Part shown: piece after piece, positions 1 to 11,150 of the stretch
Numbering within the stretch: position 1 is the stretch's first letter
How the letters are laid out: each line of letters begins with the position of its first letter
NCBI RefSeq assembly: GCF_000003815.2
Contig: NC_049990.1
Span: 9,002,290 to 9,066,289 of the forward strand
Length of the DNA: 64,000 nucleotides
Direction of reading: 5' to 3'
Source: Branchiostoma floridae
Lineage: Eukaryota; Chordata; Leptocardii; Amphioxiformes; Branchiostomatidae
The notes under the pieces: generated by a model
Databases searched by the model: none
Told to the model about the DNA's origin: nothing
Seen by the model: the letters and a program-made list of their open reading frames with translations, nothing else
Program-made: the position numbers and the translations under genes

Positions 1-639
1 ATGTGACCAGACTCACAGGTGTGTATTGTACGACTGGTATGTATGACAGTAGATTTGGAAAATTATTGGGCAGTCATTCATGTATCGTGTACCTACCTTG
101 TTCAGCCGTCTTTCGAATGGTCGGGTGGGTCATAGCCTCCACAAAAATCGGACGAAAAATATCTCACGACATATGATGTGTAACTGAGGTTTTAGGTTCA
201 ACAGGTTTTGTTGTGTTATATGTTTTTATTTGCATAAAGGCGTGGGTGGTGATTTGTCTAGTCGAATATTTCAAATCATAGCAAAGGAAAACGTTGAGAT
301 ATCAGTCTACAATTTTCCAGAGAGCTCCGCAATTGGATCGTACTCAAAGCTGCCAATTGTTTGGCCTCTTTTTTTTCTTACGTTAATGTTCACCAATGGG
401 CGAGAGAAGTAACATTATCCTTACTGTGTTTTGAACAAACCTACAAGCGCAAGATGAATGCTTAAAATTTCCAAGGTCAGCGCTTTTTTTTTGGATTAGA
501 GCCCCCAGGGGAAGCAATTGTAAACTTAAGAGATACAACTAAGTATAAACCGTATCTGTTTATTGCGTGTTATGTGAAGTAGAATTGAGTTACTGCAGGC
601 ACGCAATATCGTGTATTTTAAGATACTTATGGTAGTCTT
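1..639. other. No gene recognised
   Basis: I see no exon, RNA gene or clear repeat here. The upstream exons (TM1-TM2) of the GPCR that starts at 2156 were looked for in 1-2155 and not found, so they probably lie left of the window. Confidence 0.5.
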
Positions 640-767
640 CAAGTAGATTTATCGGTGGAAAGGCAGTATGTGTTCAAAGGACCAACATGGTATCCAACCG
701 GCTCCCGCGGCCGGTTGCATAATAGTTGGCCGCTTGGATACTGCCTTGCCACCGATACATCTACTTG
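640..767. repeat. Foldback element with 30-bp arms
   Basis: Positions 640-669 and 738-767 are inverted copies with 2 mismatches in 30. The inner part is again self-complementary around a GC-rich centre near 707-715. This is the structure of a short foldback transposable element. No coding capacity is seen, and 768-1747 holds nothing further that I can identify. Confidence 0.7.
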
Positions 768-1747
768 GAGATTTATTACGTAAGGTGGAATCCGACCGAT
801 CAAAACATTAAGACAAAGTCACCGTTTTGAGCCATTTTTTTTTCAATTTGCCGCTTGAATTTTCCGCCATTCTGTCCACACGGAGTTTTGTGGCCGGAAC
901 TTGTCAGTAGCTAGGTTATACAAAAAAATAAGAGCTTTCGCCCGGCTCGCTTTCGCACTGTTTACCAAAGCAGGAGCAGTGAAAGTCATGAGAATATGTG
1001 AAAATTGATAGCAAAATCAGATTATCAATAATCGAAAACATTTGTAGTGTTGGCACCAAAATTCTACACCTTTAAACGATTTGAACTGATCATTTTACTT
1101 AATCTAAGATAATATGCTCTCTGCTTCACCAAATGTCCCTTTGTTTGATGAATAAATGGGCTAATTGCTGAAGATCCGGGTCAATTGTGGACTCAAAGCA
1201 AGAGATGATTTACGTTGCTAAGACTGCAAATTGAAGAACAGCTATTCACACACACACTACAAACATTGTTATTACGCTTAGCCCCAGATCTCCTCACACC
1301 GACCTATTTTTCTCGGCACTGTTTTTTATTCATAAGAAAAGTTGACAAACATGTATCCAGAAGTTGTTTTTGAGATCAGCACAAGATTTCGCAACATTGC
1401 ATTGGCCAATAGTTATTTGCGATATAAATGAAGAAAAGAAGAGGAACGTTATTTCATGACAATTGTAAAGGATACAATGTGTGGCAACGTACAAACAAAG
1501 CATACAAAATAGTTGAACTATGTGTGTTATAGTATGTATATAGTTGATTTATTTGGACAGCATGCACTCCGGACAGGGGTAACAGAATATTGTTTTTGAT
1601 ATTGGAACTGTTACCTATTTCAAATTCAATGTCAACTGGACAATCTATTTTTTATTCAAAAATATTATCTGCAGAATCAGAACAATTGTTTCTGATGTTG
1701 AGGCCCCGCTCAAGCCGACACCTGTTAGTTTCCCTTTTTTATTTATT

Positions 1748-2030
1748 TTACCAGGAACATACAACTCAGGTCAGACTAGACCTGCTTTTCAGGCAATCCT
1801 GGGCATACATAGAAACAACACAATAACAATAAAGACATATTTCAATAACAACATAGCTGTAAAAATAGCATTACTAAGCAATTAGGTATAAGTCATTTGG
1901 CGCTTAAATGTCCTGAACTTCACCAGACTACGTGATTCGAGAGGCAGCTTGTTCCACAGCTACACGCCGTAGTACTGCAGACTGCCACGAAATGACGTCA
2001 CTCTGACGGGTGGCAACTGTAGTTAACGCA
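1748..2030 (-). mobile_element. 3' end of a CR1/L2-like LINE, decayed
   Basis: On the minus strand a frame around 1887-2000 reads FRGSLQYYGV, an in-frame stop, then LWNKLPLESR and a Phe/Arg/Lys-rich end (FRTFKRQM). This matches the typical C-terminal tail of LINE reverse transcriptases (a 'LWNxLP...' block followed by 'FK..L'). A non-coding tail rich in AATAAA-like runs follows down to about 1748. The stop inside the tail shows that the copy is dead. Family assignment is from pattern memory only. Confidence 0.6.
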
Positions 2031-2155
2031 GTATTTTCTTTTTGAACGTTTCTTAGCTATCGAATGCTGTTGGAAGAGGTTTTTGTTTGTTTGCTTGTTT
2101 GTTTTCGAAAAAGCAGAACTTTATTTCAGTTTTCTTTTTTCGTTTGATTCTCCAG

Positions 2156-5128
2156 GTGACGACATACTTCTCCAGCGTCTGTGCACTGGCTTCTACCTTC
2201 TCATTGGTCAGCCTCGCTATCAACCGGTACATCCTCATCGTGCACGCCATGAAGTAATCTTAATATTTCCTTTTTACCTTTGCCAGAATGGCTAAGGTTA
2301 TGTTTTGGGCTTGTGAGTCTGTGTGTCTGTCTGTCTGTGTGTTAACAGCATAACTCAAGAAGTCTTGAATGGATCCCGATAATATTTGGTAGGTGGGTAG
2401 GAAAACGAAGGTCAAGTTCGATAATGGGTCCCCTAGCGGCTTGCTAAGGTACTGCAGCAGAACCTCAATTTTTGATATCTCCTGTTCTGGACATGCTGTG
2501 ATCATGATTTTTGAGTGGTAGATAGCCCTTGAGGCAGAGAGTAAGTGCTGTGAGTTTGGGCCCCCTAGCGGCTTTTTTGGAACTGCAGGCGCCGGTTTCC
2601 TTTCAAACTTTGGACGAGAATAACTCTACAACGTGTTGTCATGAATTTTGGTATGTAGATAGAATGAGTGATGACTTACATAATGGTATACTAATTATGC
2701 AAATCAACAGCTAATTTGCATAATTAATGAGGAAAATTTATAAATCCACTGCATTCCATGATAGGACTTTCAAACTTGTCACATATGTAGCTGGGAAGGA
2801 GAGAAATGTTGCTAAATATCAATTATGCAAATCATGGCCTCATTTGCATAACTAATGAGAAAATATGAACATGTTGACGGATCATCATGTTTTTTGGTAT
2901 GCAGGTAGCGTAAGTGAAGACCTACATAATGAGATACCAATTATGCAAACCAACAGCTTATTTGCATAATTAATGAGGATATTTGATAAATTCACTACAT
3001 TCCATGATAGGACTTTAAAACTTGTCACATATGTAGCTGAGAAAGAGAGAAATGTCAATACATATTCATCATGCAAATGATGATCTCATTTGCATAATTA
3101 ATGAGAAAATATGAACGTGTTGACGGATCGTCATGATTTTTGGCATGTAGATAGCCTAAGTGAAGACTTATATAATGTGATACTTATTATGAAAATTAAC
3201 AGCTAATTTGCATAATTGATTAGGAAAAGTTCATAAATCCACTGAATTCCATTATAGTACTTTCATCAAAGTTGTCACATATGTAACTGAGAAAGAGGGA
3301 AGAGAGTAAGAGATGTATTTAAAGACTTTGAAAGAGAATAAGTCAAGAATGGATCAAAGGATCATCATGATTTTCGGGATGCTGATAGCTTACGTAATGT
3401 TTGATACAATTTGATATCAATAAATTGTAACTTGGGATCTAATTTGCTTAATCAATGCCGAAATTTTATAAACCAACTCTAAGCATATAATTGTAAAGAA
3501 AATGAAAGGAGTAACGCATTTGTCTACAGACAGCATTCTACATAACAAACCTGGTTTATTTGGCACAAACCTGGTTTATTTGGCAAAGGTATGTGTTCGT
3601 GGAACTCTAGTTTATATGTTAAATTGGTCTCTGATTGGGTCAAGGTGATATGGTTACATAAATGGTGCCCGCGCGCTGTTTCCTAAATGAAAATAAATTG
3701 TTTTTAAACACGCTGTAAATCGTACAAACCAGCTGCAAGATAAGCAAATAACAGTTATATGCTGTAGATTGCAAATGTGAAATGTGCAGTGATGTAATTG
3801 TAAATATGACCCCAGCAATATACATGTGCTTCCTTCCATCCAAAAATTGAGCATTTTTTCCCGTCTGAACAGGTACCAGGACATCATGGGGCCGAAGCTG
3901 TGCACCGCCATGATCACTGCGGCCTGGGTTCTCCCGGCCGTGAGCTTCGCTCTCTCCATCTTTGTGGATGGGAGGTAAGTCGGTAGTCCTGTAGACGAAT
4001 ATCACTCTATGATTGTATGCCCCAAATGTTCTGTTATACGTAATTCACTGTACACAAGGCTATCATCTTACATACCGGGATTTATATCGATGGACTTAAA
4101 TAATAAATTCAAGTACATTACGACATGCGACAGCTCCTGCATGGTAAAGAAATATATGAAAGAATGTTAAGACGATAGAAATCCTTACAATGATCGTAAA
4201 AGACCATTCTCAGCCCATACAATGTACTCTTGTGTTAAGTAAATTAACCTTATGGAACTGTAGTTATGTATCAGTATATGCCATGCTTATTAATTGTACC
4301 TTGTTCAACTGTTGCACAATAAAGCTATATACCGTTTGTTTGTATCCATCCGTTTCTAACTCCGGTTCGCTCTTATCATCGCTTTCCTTCCGAACAGTCA
4401 GGCACCCATTACAGTAGAGAATCGACTGACATATAGGCCCTTTTCACTGAGTTTTCTCTTCCTTTATCCATCGCTCTATCTCCTGCAGATTTCGCTTCTT
4501 GCCCAATGCGATGCTGTGTGCTCTAGACTTCGGCGGTGTGGTCCCACTGGCGTTCGCCATCGCGTTCCTCGCATCCGTGGTCCTGGTGGTAGGCGTCCTG
4601 CACTGCAAAGTGTACGCCGTGGCCTTACGTCATCTCAAGAACATCTACCACTTCAACCCCAAGGCTACGGAAGACAAGCTGCAAGGCGCCAAGACGACTG
4701 CCGCCATCACTGTGGCGTTCATCCTGAGCTGGGTGCCGTACTGCGCCCTGGCCGTCTGGCAGCACGTGTTGAAGTACCCGACCCACCCTGACGTGGAGTT
4801 CGCCCTGCTGTGGTTGTACGGGTGCAACGGGATCCTCAACGTATTCATCTACAGCGGCTTGAACCGGGCCTTTCGCGAGGAGGCCAAGAAGCTCATCGCC
4901 ACCGCGCGTGCATGTGTGCTGACCGCCGTGACGCTTGGTCGCCGGGTGGATGCCACCAGGCCGTCCGTGCCGACCCGGTTTGGGAGCAGTGCTCGGCGGC
5001 TAGTGGCCTGGGAAAACAGAGGATCATTCAGGGTAGAAGAGGTCCCCATGCACGAGCTTCAGATCCACGGGAAAGTGCATAGAACCGTGGTGAACGCCAA
5101 CATGAAGATAGAAGAGACAGCTTGCTAG
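2156..5128 (+). CDS. Rhodopsin-family GPCR, melatonin-receptor-like, 3' three exons (partial)
   Basis: Exons 2156-2253, 3873-3974 and 4489-5128 have GT-AG borders and matching phases (2, 2). They give the last 279 residues of a seven-helix receptor. Visible in order: TM3 ending in NRY (residues 23-25 of this fragment) in place of DRY, as in melatonin receptors; TM4 (AAWVLPAVSF); TM5; TM6 with FILSWVPY; and TM7 with NVFIY where most class A receptors have NPxxY. A charged helix-8 segment (NRAFREEAKKL) and a tail of about 85 residues follow. TM1 and TM2 are missing, so the 5' exons lie upstream of 2156, probably outside the window. The exon starting at 2156 begins with GTG in phase 0 and is not a translation start. 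The ligand is unknown. The gene is convergent with sulfotransferase A, 0.8 kb away. Confidence 0.82.
2290..2600 (+). repeat. Interspersed repeat fragment (CCTCCATGAAA family)
   Basis: The segment shares blocks with copies at 9738-10803 (reverse), 16466-16650, 30385-30620 and 54245-54440: an 'aactcaagaa...tggat' block, a 'ggtaggtgggtag' block, 'ctagcggc', 'tactgcagcag' and a 'gttctggacatgctgtga' block. It lies in an intron of the GPCR gene. This is an old multicopy element with no recognisable protein. Confidence 0.6.
2638..3380. repeat. AT-rich tandem repeat, about 245 bp x 3
   Basis: Three diverged copies start near 2638, 2885 and 3125. Landmarks recur every 245 bp, for example 'ggtatgtagatag', 'cagctaatttgcataatta' and 'cttgtcacatatgta'. 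Related ATTAATTATGCAAAT-rich sequence occurs inside the inverted copy at 9780-10330, so the tandem unit belongs to the same element family as the flanking repeat. Confidence 0.75.
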
Positions 5129-5936
5129 CTCGAGTTCCTCATTCGACTTTCATGGATATTCACATTACATCATTGCACTGGAATGTAAACTTGAATGGCT
5201 CCGCTCTCGTTTATTTATCAATTTATGACTTTCTTTCGTTGATGGATAATTCGTTGATAACTTGACATAATATTATGGTACTATTGATTCATGTCTATTT
5301 TTATTTATGTGTTTTGATTGGTATTCTTAAATTCTGTTTGATGTAGACAACATCTCTGCTGCCTTGACTGACCGGTATAATGTGTAGCTGCACTTTCAAT
5401 TCATCAATATATACTTGTTAATATGTTTTTTCTGTTGTTTTCTATGTCTCAGTCTCAGTGTATGCTATCACAACAATATTTATACATTTATTCACTAATC
5501 GTTTTATTTCGTTTTGAAAATGTTACTTTCAATTCTTCGGGTTTCACTGGTCGGAAAACCCTACCAGAGCCTCATCAACAGTACCACTTTAGAAGTCAAA
5601 CAAGAGCATATGATATGTGAATCTTGTCTAATTGTCCTGTAGTAATGTATTTCAATGCATCAACATATATTGTGTAAAGTTCAGCGCCACTTCAAGGAGG
5701 TTAAAATCCTTGGCCACTGTAAACCCAAACAACTTTCATGTTACTCTTGAATATTGTCACGAACAATTCGTTTGATAAACTGAAACTAAACAGAATTATT
5801 ATAGTTATTGTAGCACTATTTACCACTGGTTGTTATACAGTTTCGTATTAATTATTCAAATTAGGTCATGATTTGCATTATTTGAATCCATTAATGTTGA
5901 TCTCTACTGAGTATTAAGTTCCTGTCATTTAGTCCA
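5129..5936. other. Intergenic, convergent gene ends
   Basis: The 3' flank of the GPCR (+) and of sulfotransferase A (-). It is AT-rich, no exon or repeat was recognised, and no clear AATAAA was found close to either stop. Confidence 0.5.
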
Positions 5937-8900
5937 CTACTCAAACCGGAAGGTCAGATCTAGCCCCGCCATTTTCTCCTCGTGGATCGTCTCCAGGATC
6001 TGGTTCTCCTCCTGACTGAACCAGTTCTTCCAGTCACCAACCTCTCCTGAAGAAAAAAAAGAAGAAATTTCTAACAATAGATATCCTGGCTCTCCAGCAT
6101 TGTAGTCTTCTCTTGTCTTCTGCATGCAGTTTTTGAATTAATTCTAACATCGGGTCAAAACAGTTAAGTAAACGGATCTTTGAGCATGCGTTTAAATGTC
6201 TGTTTTGTGTCAACTGTAGAATCACCTGATCGTTGTAGGTAATAAATTGAAGTAAACTTCATGTACCTTTACGCATGCAGTCGCTTCTCTCCCTCGTTTA
6301 TACGATGGTTGTAAGTCGCTGACTAGACGTTATATGTCTCCGTAGCTAACTAAGAGCGAATTCTTAACCCGAAATCATATTTTAGCAAAACTCAGGTACA
6401 CCGAAGACAGTTTCAAGTACCTTTGCGGATGAACTCAAGTCCACTTCCTTCCGCCTTGCTGAAGAAAGCCTTCTGTAGTGCTGGAATACGGGAAAAGTTT
6501 GTAGCTGGATTCTCCTTCATAGCAGAGAAGGTACAGTTGGCCACCACCTCATCAATGCGCTGGTCTGACAGAGTCCTGCCCAGGAAGGTAGCGATCTTCA
6601 CCACGTGGCCTCGCAGGTCCTGTGTTTATTGAATGAAAGAAAGAATGAATGGATGATGATGATGGATGGATGGATGGATGGATGGATGGATGGATGAATG
6701 AATAAATGAATGGATGAATGGATGAATGAATGAAGACGTTTATTGTACATTTTTCACAACCGAGCTAAGTACAGATCACAACAAAGACAGACTATGTATA
6801 TAAAAGATATCACAGGTCAAGTCTAATACGGAAGTTAGGCTTCTTCTCGCTTCTTGGTAATGTAAGACTGTGTGGATTTAGCAATACTGAAGTCGGTTTG
6901 TCAAAACGCTTGAGGAATATGAATTTGTCAGTGCTACTCATATGTCTAAAATGAGGGAATCGTCCTTCTTTATAACTAAATAGAGTATTTCTATCGTTAA
7001 CTTTTGTAATATATATGTATAGCTTTCCGATTACTTACTATGTACCAAACTGACTGCATTTAGCCCCAATGGGGCATGAATATGCAATAAACTTCATTGT
7101 CATTGTTAACATACTTGGTACAATCAACAACGAAGTGTACTTCATCTTAGAAAATTAGAGAATAGAAAACAGTAGAATAGAAAGGGTTATGTTATGCAAT
7201 CTGATTGTGGCTTTTACCAGAATCGCCATCCTTCAGCAACGCTGTCATCTTTGCTAAGAAGTACTCAAATATTAAAGTATTACATGTACTTCATAATTAT
7301 ATCTATCATCATTACTTATTGTGACCACCATAATGTACCGTTTCGGTTATTTCATATATCATAGGTCTTTTCAAAAGACTTGTATTAAGGGATATAGCAC
7401 TTGCACACCATTAAATGGTTTCAAAAAAGGCGTTAAGGACCAACAACTCTTTCACAATCTTATCACCATTTTCTTTAGTCCTCAAACTCACCTGCTTCAT
7501 GTCCTCAAACTTGATGAAGAGCATGTTGCCGTCATCCTTGTGCCGCCAGTACTCCGGGATCACGTCCCACCAGAAGCCGTTATAAGCTGGCAACATGAAC
7601 AAAACACTCATTCATTAACTGTATTTCTGATATCAAATAATAGATTTTAGTGATAAGCTACATCCATGCAACTCATTAAGAACCCCCTAGCAGCTTGCAC
7701 TGGTTTTACAGCATTTTCAAACAATTTTATACTTATTTTTGTAATACAGCAAAATTACTGACCTTCTTCCGGCGTCATGAACTCCTGGAAGTTTTCTTCC
7801 CAGGATCCACAAGGAATGTTGTTAACCATCCGTCGCATGTTGTGCCACGAGACGGCCACATCTTTGACGTTCCGAGCACAGTAGACGATCTATTATGGAA
7901 CAAATGTAAAATAGTTTTAGACACAACACTGCTGAACCAGATTGATATTTTGAGGTCATTTTCCCGCCCGACAATCGTGTGGAATCATTTGCAAAGGTGA
8001 AATGTTTGCTCGTAAACTAACATCAGCTTGTATATACATGTATATACAGGTTAGTGCGCGTGAATGAAAAGCCCAACCGGTAGTGTTTTCCGGCCGAGCA
8101 ACTAAAATTGATAGGTTACATGCACATGCAGCTATTAAAAGGTGGGTTCACACGTGCGTATATATTCAAGTCCGTATGAGGTCCGCATGGAAGTCTTAGC
8201 CTCTACCAGGCTCCACAGGGCACTGGAAAAACCATCATAGAAATTGGACAGGTACAGCCAGATAACACACCATAGGAGTTAGCTGGCCGCACAGCATACT
8301 CCTTGGCCCGCTGACTCCTCTGGCATGTTATGTGTCTATATTTCTACAATTTCTGCTATTTTCCTATTGACCTATGGAGCCTGGTAGAGTCTAAGAATTC
8401 AATATGGACGTCATACGGACTTGAACGTATGCGCACGTGCGAACCTGGCTTAATGTTGAAAGACGGTGAAACGCACCTTCCCTCTCCCGTCCTTGGCTTG
8501 CTGAGGTAACATGTGATAGGGCAGGTGGGTTTTCATCAGGCGGGGCGAGGGAGCGTCCTTCAGCACCTTCGGGGTGGGCTCGCCTGTTCCCTTCACGCGG
8601 TCCAATGTTTCCAGCCAAGGAGTACGCTGCTGTATCGGAACTTTGCAAACTTCGCTGAGATCGCCATCAGCACATATCAGAGAAACGATCTGTTGAGTCC
8701 ATGTTGTACCTGGAGTTGAAGAAAAAGAAATGATTTTGTGGCAGGATTTTCTCCCGCTATATGGGAATGTTCCTCCTTACACGGTTAACAACGTGGAGGA
8801 AAATAATATGCATTTGGTACGAGTAAATCTGGAATTGACGTTGAGCAAAGTTGGCAGCAAAGCGTGTTTACTTTGTTTTTGGTGTATGATATGTTAAGAA

Positions 8901-9518
8901 CCTCACTTAGAACCGCACTGTGAAGTGATGGCCACACTATACGTCCCCAAAGAACAACCCCAAGTCAAAAGTATCCACTGGTGTTAACGTTGTTGTGACT
9001 GGTGTGTGGGAAGGTTTTATACCCTTCTAAATACATAACTTTATTGCAAAACAATTGTACAAGGTACAAAGTATGGCATCTACATAACTACAGTGCTATA
9101 ACTTAACTTAAGGCTTATCTAACTAATACAGGAGTTGTAGTATGGGATAAGTTTCTTACAATTATTGGAGGCTTTTACAATCATTTGGGGAATTTCTAAT
9201 GTCAAAACCTTCTTTGATATATTTTCCTATATCTGCCATGCAGGGATTGTCACGTCATTATGTATCTGAATACTGTTGTAGAAAAAAACTTGATCTCGCG
9301 GTCTGTTATGCAGGTTACATTGTAAAAAAAAACTAGAAGTTGGTAATAACAAGAAAGAGAAGTCTTAAGAGAGTCTTACCCGATTTAAGGTAGGCCGAGA
9401 TGAAGACGTCGTCGTCTCTGACCTCAAATGATTCCACCATCTCCATGGCAACGGGGCTGTGATTGCCGTCGAACTTCACCCCTTTGAAGTAAAACGGCTG
9501 GAAAGACTCTTGACTCAT
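5937..9518 (-). CDS. Cytosolic sulfotransferase A (SULT1-like), complete, 300 aa
   Basis: Coding exons in transcript order: 9380-9518, 8477-8709, 7763-7889, 7492-7586, 6421-6619, 5937-6046 (903 nt). Members of this family transfer sulfate from PAPS to phenols, amines or steroids in the cytosol. The 5'-phosphosulfate loop is YLKSGTTW (43-50; Leu replaces the usual Pro, Lys kept). KTHLP carries the catalytic His at 108, the 3'-phosphate motif is IVYCARNVKDVAVS (from 125), and the C-terminal PAPS motif RKGEVGDWKN spans the last junction (about 262-271). The dimerisation segment KNWFSQEENQ departs from the KxxxTVxxxE consensus. The 127- and 95-nt exons equal known vertebrate SULT1 exon sizes; exon 2 (233 nt) corresponds to two vertebrate exons. 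The 5' UTR exon runs to 9549; a possible non-coding first exon has a donor at 11380/11381. Substrate is unknown. Confidence 0.93.
6656..6736. repeat. GGAT/GAAT tetranucleotide microsatellite
   Basis: Runs of GATG, GGAT and GAAT. They adjoin the 3' end of a retroelement (next entry) and may have grown from its terminal tail. Intronic in sulfotransferase A. Confidence 0.85.
6735..6990 (-). mobile_element. Retroelement 3' end with 'tttattgtac' tail
   Basis: The sequence 'gaatgaatgaa...tttattgtac' followed by a 'caagctaagtac'-like block recurs at 15395-15445 and 27807-27860 in the same orientation. It reads as the 3' end of a non-LTR element on the minus strand, with an AATAAA-like end and a (TTCA)n tail. 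A second, plus-strand 3' end is at about 7040-7105, ending 'gcaataaacttcattgtcattg'-like. No intact ORF. Confidence 0.5.
8139..8449. mobile_element. Foldback MITE flanked by TTAA
   Basis: Long inverted ends: the left (8141 onward, GGTTCACACGTGCG) pairs with the right (ending 8449, CGCACGTGCGAACC). Complementarity continues inward for about 80 bp through 'caagtccgtatgaggtccg' and 'ctaccaggctcca'. TTAA lies at 8135-8138 and 8450-8453, the target duplication typical of piggyBac-type elements. The copy is inside an intron of sulfotransferase A and has no coding capacity. Confidence 0.75.
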
Positions 9519-9737
9519 CGTGTTCTTGCGTTCAGACTTCCAGGCTTCACTGAAAAGGGAACTGGTGAGTTAGATAGGTTGCCGGAGGGAGAGACTGATA
9601 TTACGAGGGCGGTTCAATGAAGATGTGGCATACCCATTTTGTTGACGTCGTCGAAGGTTGACAATATAGATCTATGATGACATATATGTCACTTCGTCTC
9701 AACTCTGTTTTATGTATTAACTAGAGTTCGGCGACCT

Positions 9738-10803
9738 CATACCTCCATGAAAATTTAGAGCTTTCGTAAATTTCATGCAATTGAATAACACATTAACATA
9801 ATTTATGCATGGTGTTGTTAATCATTGACTAACGTACACATGTCACAATTATAAAATTTGCATTATTAATCATGAAGTGGTTTTGCATTTTTTACATAAA
9901 TTATTCAAATATATTCCTCATTACCATATTTGGTATCTGCTTATATTCCACCTATCATAATTAACATGTGTTACATGTATTAAGGTCCAGTTATTGAAAA
10001 CAATGGAACTATACAATTTTCTCATTAATTATGCAAATCAAGTCCTCATTTGCATAACATGTATATCATTATGAACATCTTTGCCTAAGCTACCTGCATG
10101 CCTAAAATGCAGGCAATCCGTCGTTCCTTTCTGCAGTTATCCTCTTTGGAGTGTCTTGACAAAAACACCCCTGCAGTTCCACAATTAGATGTTAGGGGGC
10201 TGAAACTTGCCCCACTTGTTTATGGCACTAAAAGCTATCTAGCACCTAAATGTCAAGACCATACCATGTCTGGAACAAGAGATACATTGAAAAAACTGCT
10301 ATAATAGAATATTTTCATTAATTATGCAAATGTATTCCTATTTTGCATAATTATTACCTTACGTTGTAAAACATTGTCTAAGGTACCTACATACCAAAAA
10401 TGATGAAAATCCGTTGTTCCCTTCTTGAGTTATCCTCTTCAGAAGTTTTTGACAAAAATGCCCCTGCTATCCCAAAACTAGACGCTAGGGGGCCCAAACT
10501 TATGTCATTTTTTTCCTGAGCACAAGAGCTATCTAATACTCAAAAATCGTGACCATAGCATGTTCAGAACACCGAAATAGCAAAGCCGGAAGTTGCGCTG
10601 CAGTACCAAGGTGAGCCGCTAGGGGGCCCAAAATCTAATCATTTCCAGCTTTCGTCACACACTACCAACAAACCAAGTATGAAACCAATCCACCCAAGCG
10701 TTCATGAGTTATTTTGTTTACACACAGACACACACACAGACACACACACAGACAGACAAACACAGGGTAAAATATTACCTCCATGAAATGTCATGGAGGT
10801 AAT
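9738..10803 (-). mobile_element. CCTCCATGAAA-ended interspersed element, long copy
   Basis: Begins at ACCTCCATGAAAA (about 9740) and ends in TCATGGAGGTAAT (10789-10801), so its ends are inverted. Contains blocks 'ctagggggc', 'ctgcagt', 'attaattatgcaaat' and a (ACACACAG)n tract near 10720-10760. These blocks appear in opposite orientation at 2290-3480. No protein is recognised. It lies upstream of sulfotransferase A. Confidence 0.55.
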
Positions 10804-10824
10804 AATCTTTCCGATCTGCTACAG

Positions 10825-10967
10825 TGCCGGAGGACGAGGTGTGACAGCGGAGCCGGGTGGATTACGAGGTCCTAAATATGAAGTTCCAAGGGTGTTTGTA
10901 GACCGGAAGTTTCCACAGACTATTAAAGACGAACTGGAAGGAAAGCCGATCTGGTTCCAAGCAACAG
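10825..10967 (+). CDS. Orphan exon-like segment, possibly part of an Ig domain
   Basis: An open 143-nt stretch lies between a good acceptor (tgctacag, ending 10824) and a good donor (CAACAG|gtacgt at 10968). The phases are 2 and 1. The product contains KYEVPRVFVDRKFPQTIKDE, then LEGKPIWFQATG. That has the rhythm of the first half of an I-set immunoglobulin domain (P..F......V..GK...F.A.G). No partner exon was found on this strand, and the segment sits between an interspersed element and a SINE-like piece. It may be a captured or relict exon, or an exon of an undetected gene. I do not recognise a specific gene. Confidence 0.3.
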
Positions 10968-10975
10968 GTACGTAG

Positions 10976-11150
10976 CGTGCGTAGTCCAATTAGCGGCCCT
11001 GCCTCTGGAACTAGAAGCCGTGAGTTCGATTCCGGCTGCAGTGTTGCTCAGCCCATATGCACGCTACTGGAACGGGTTGTAGTTCATAGGGCAGGATGAT
11101 AAGCCATGGTCATTGTGCTTGTCGAAAAGAACCTAGGGGAATTTCCATGG
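10976..11150 (+). mobile_element. tRNA-derived SINE-like segment
   Basis: A tRNA-like head with a box-B match (AGTTCGATTCC near 11029-11039) follows 'gtccaattagcgg'. The body lacks tRNA pairing elsewhere. The downstream 'gcacgctactggaacgg' tail is not part of a tRNA. Best read as a SINE head rather than a working tRNA gene. Confidence 0.4.

Noticed and set aside
3640-4005. Minus-strand open frame over the GPCR TM4 exon
   Set aside because: Antisense shadow of the 3873-3974 exon.
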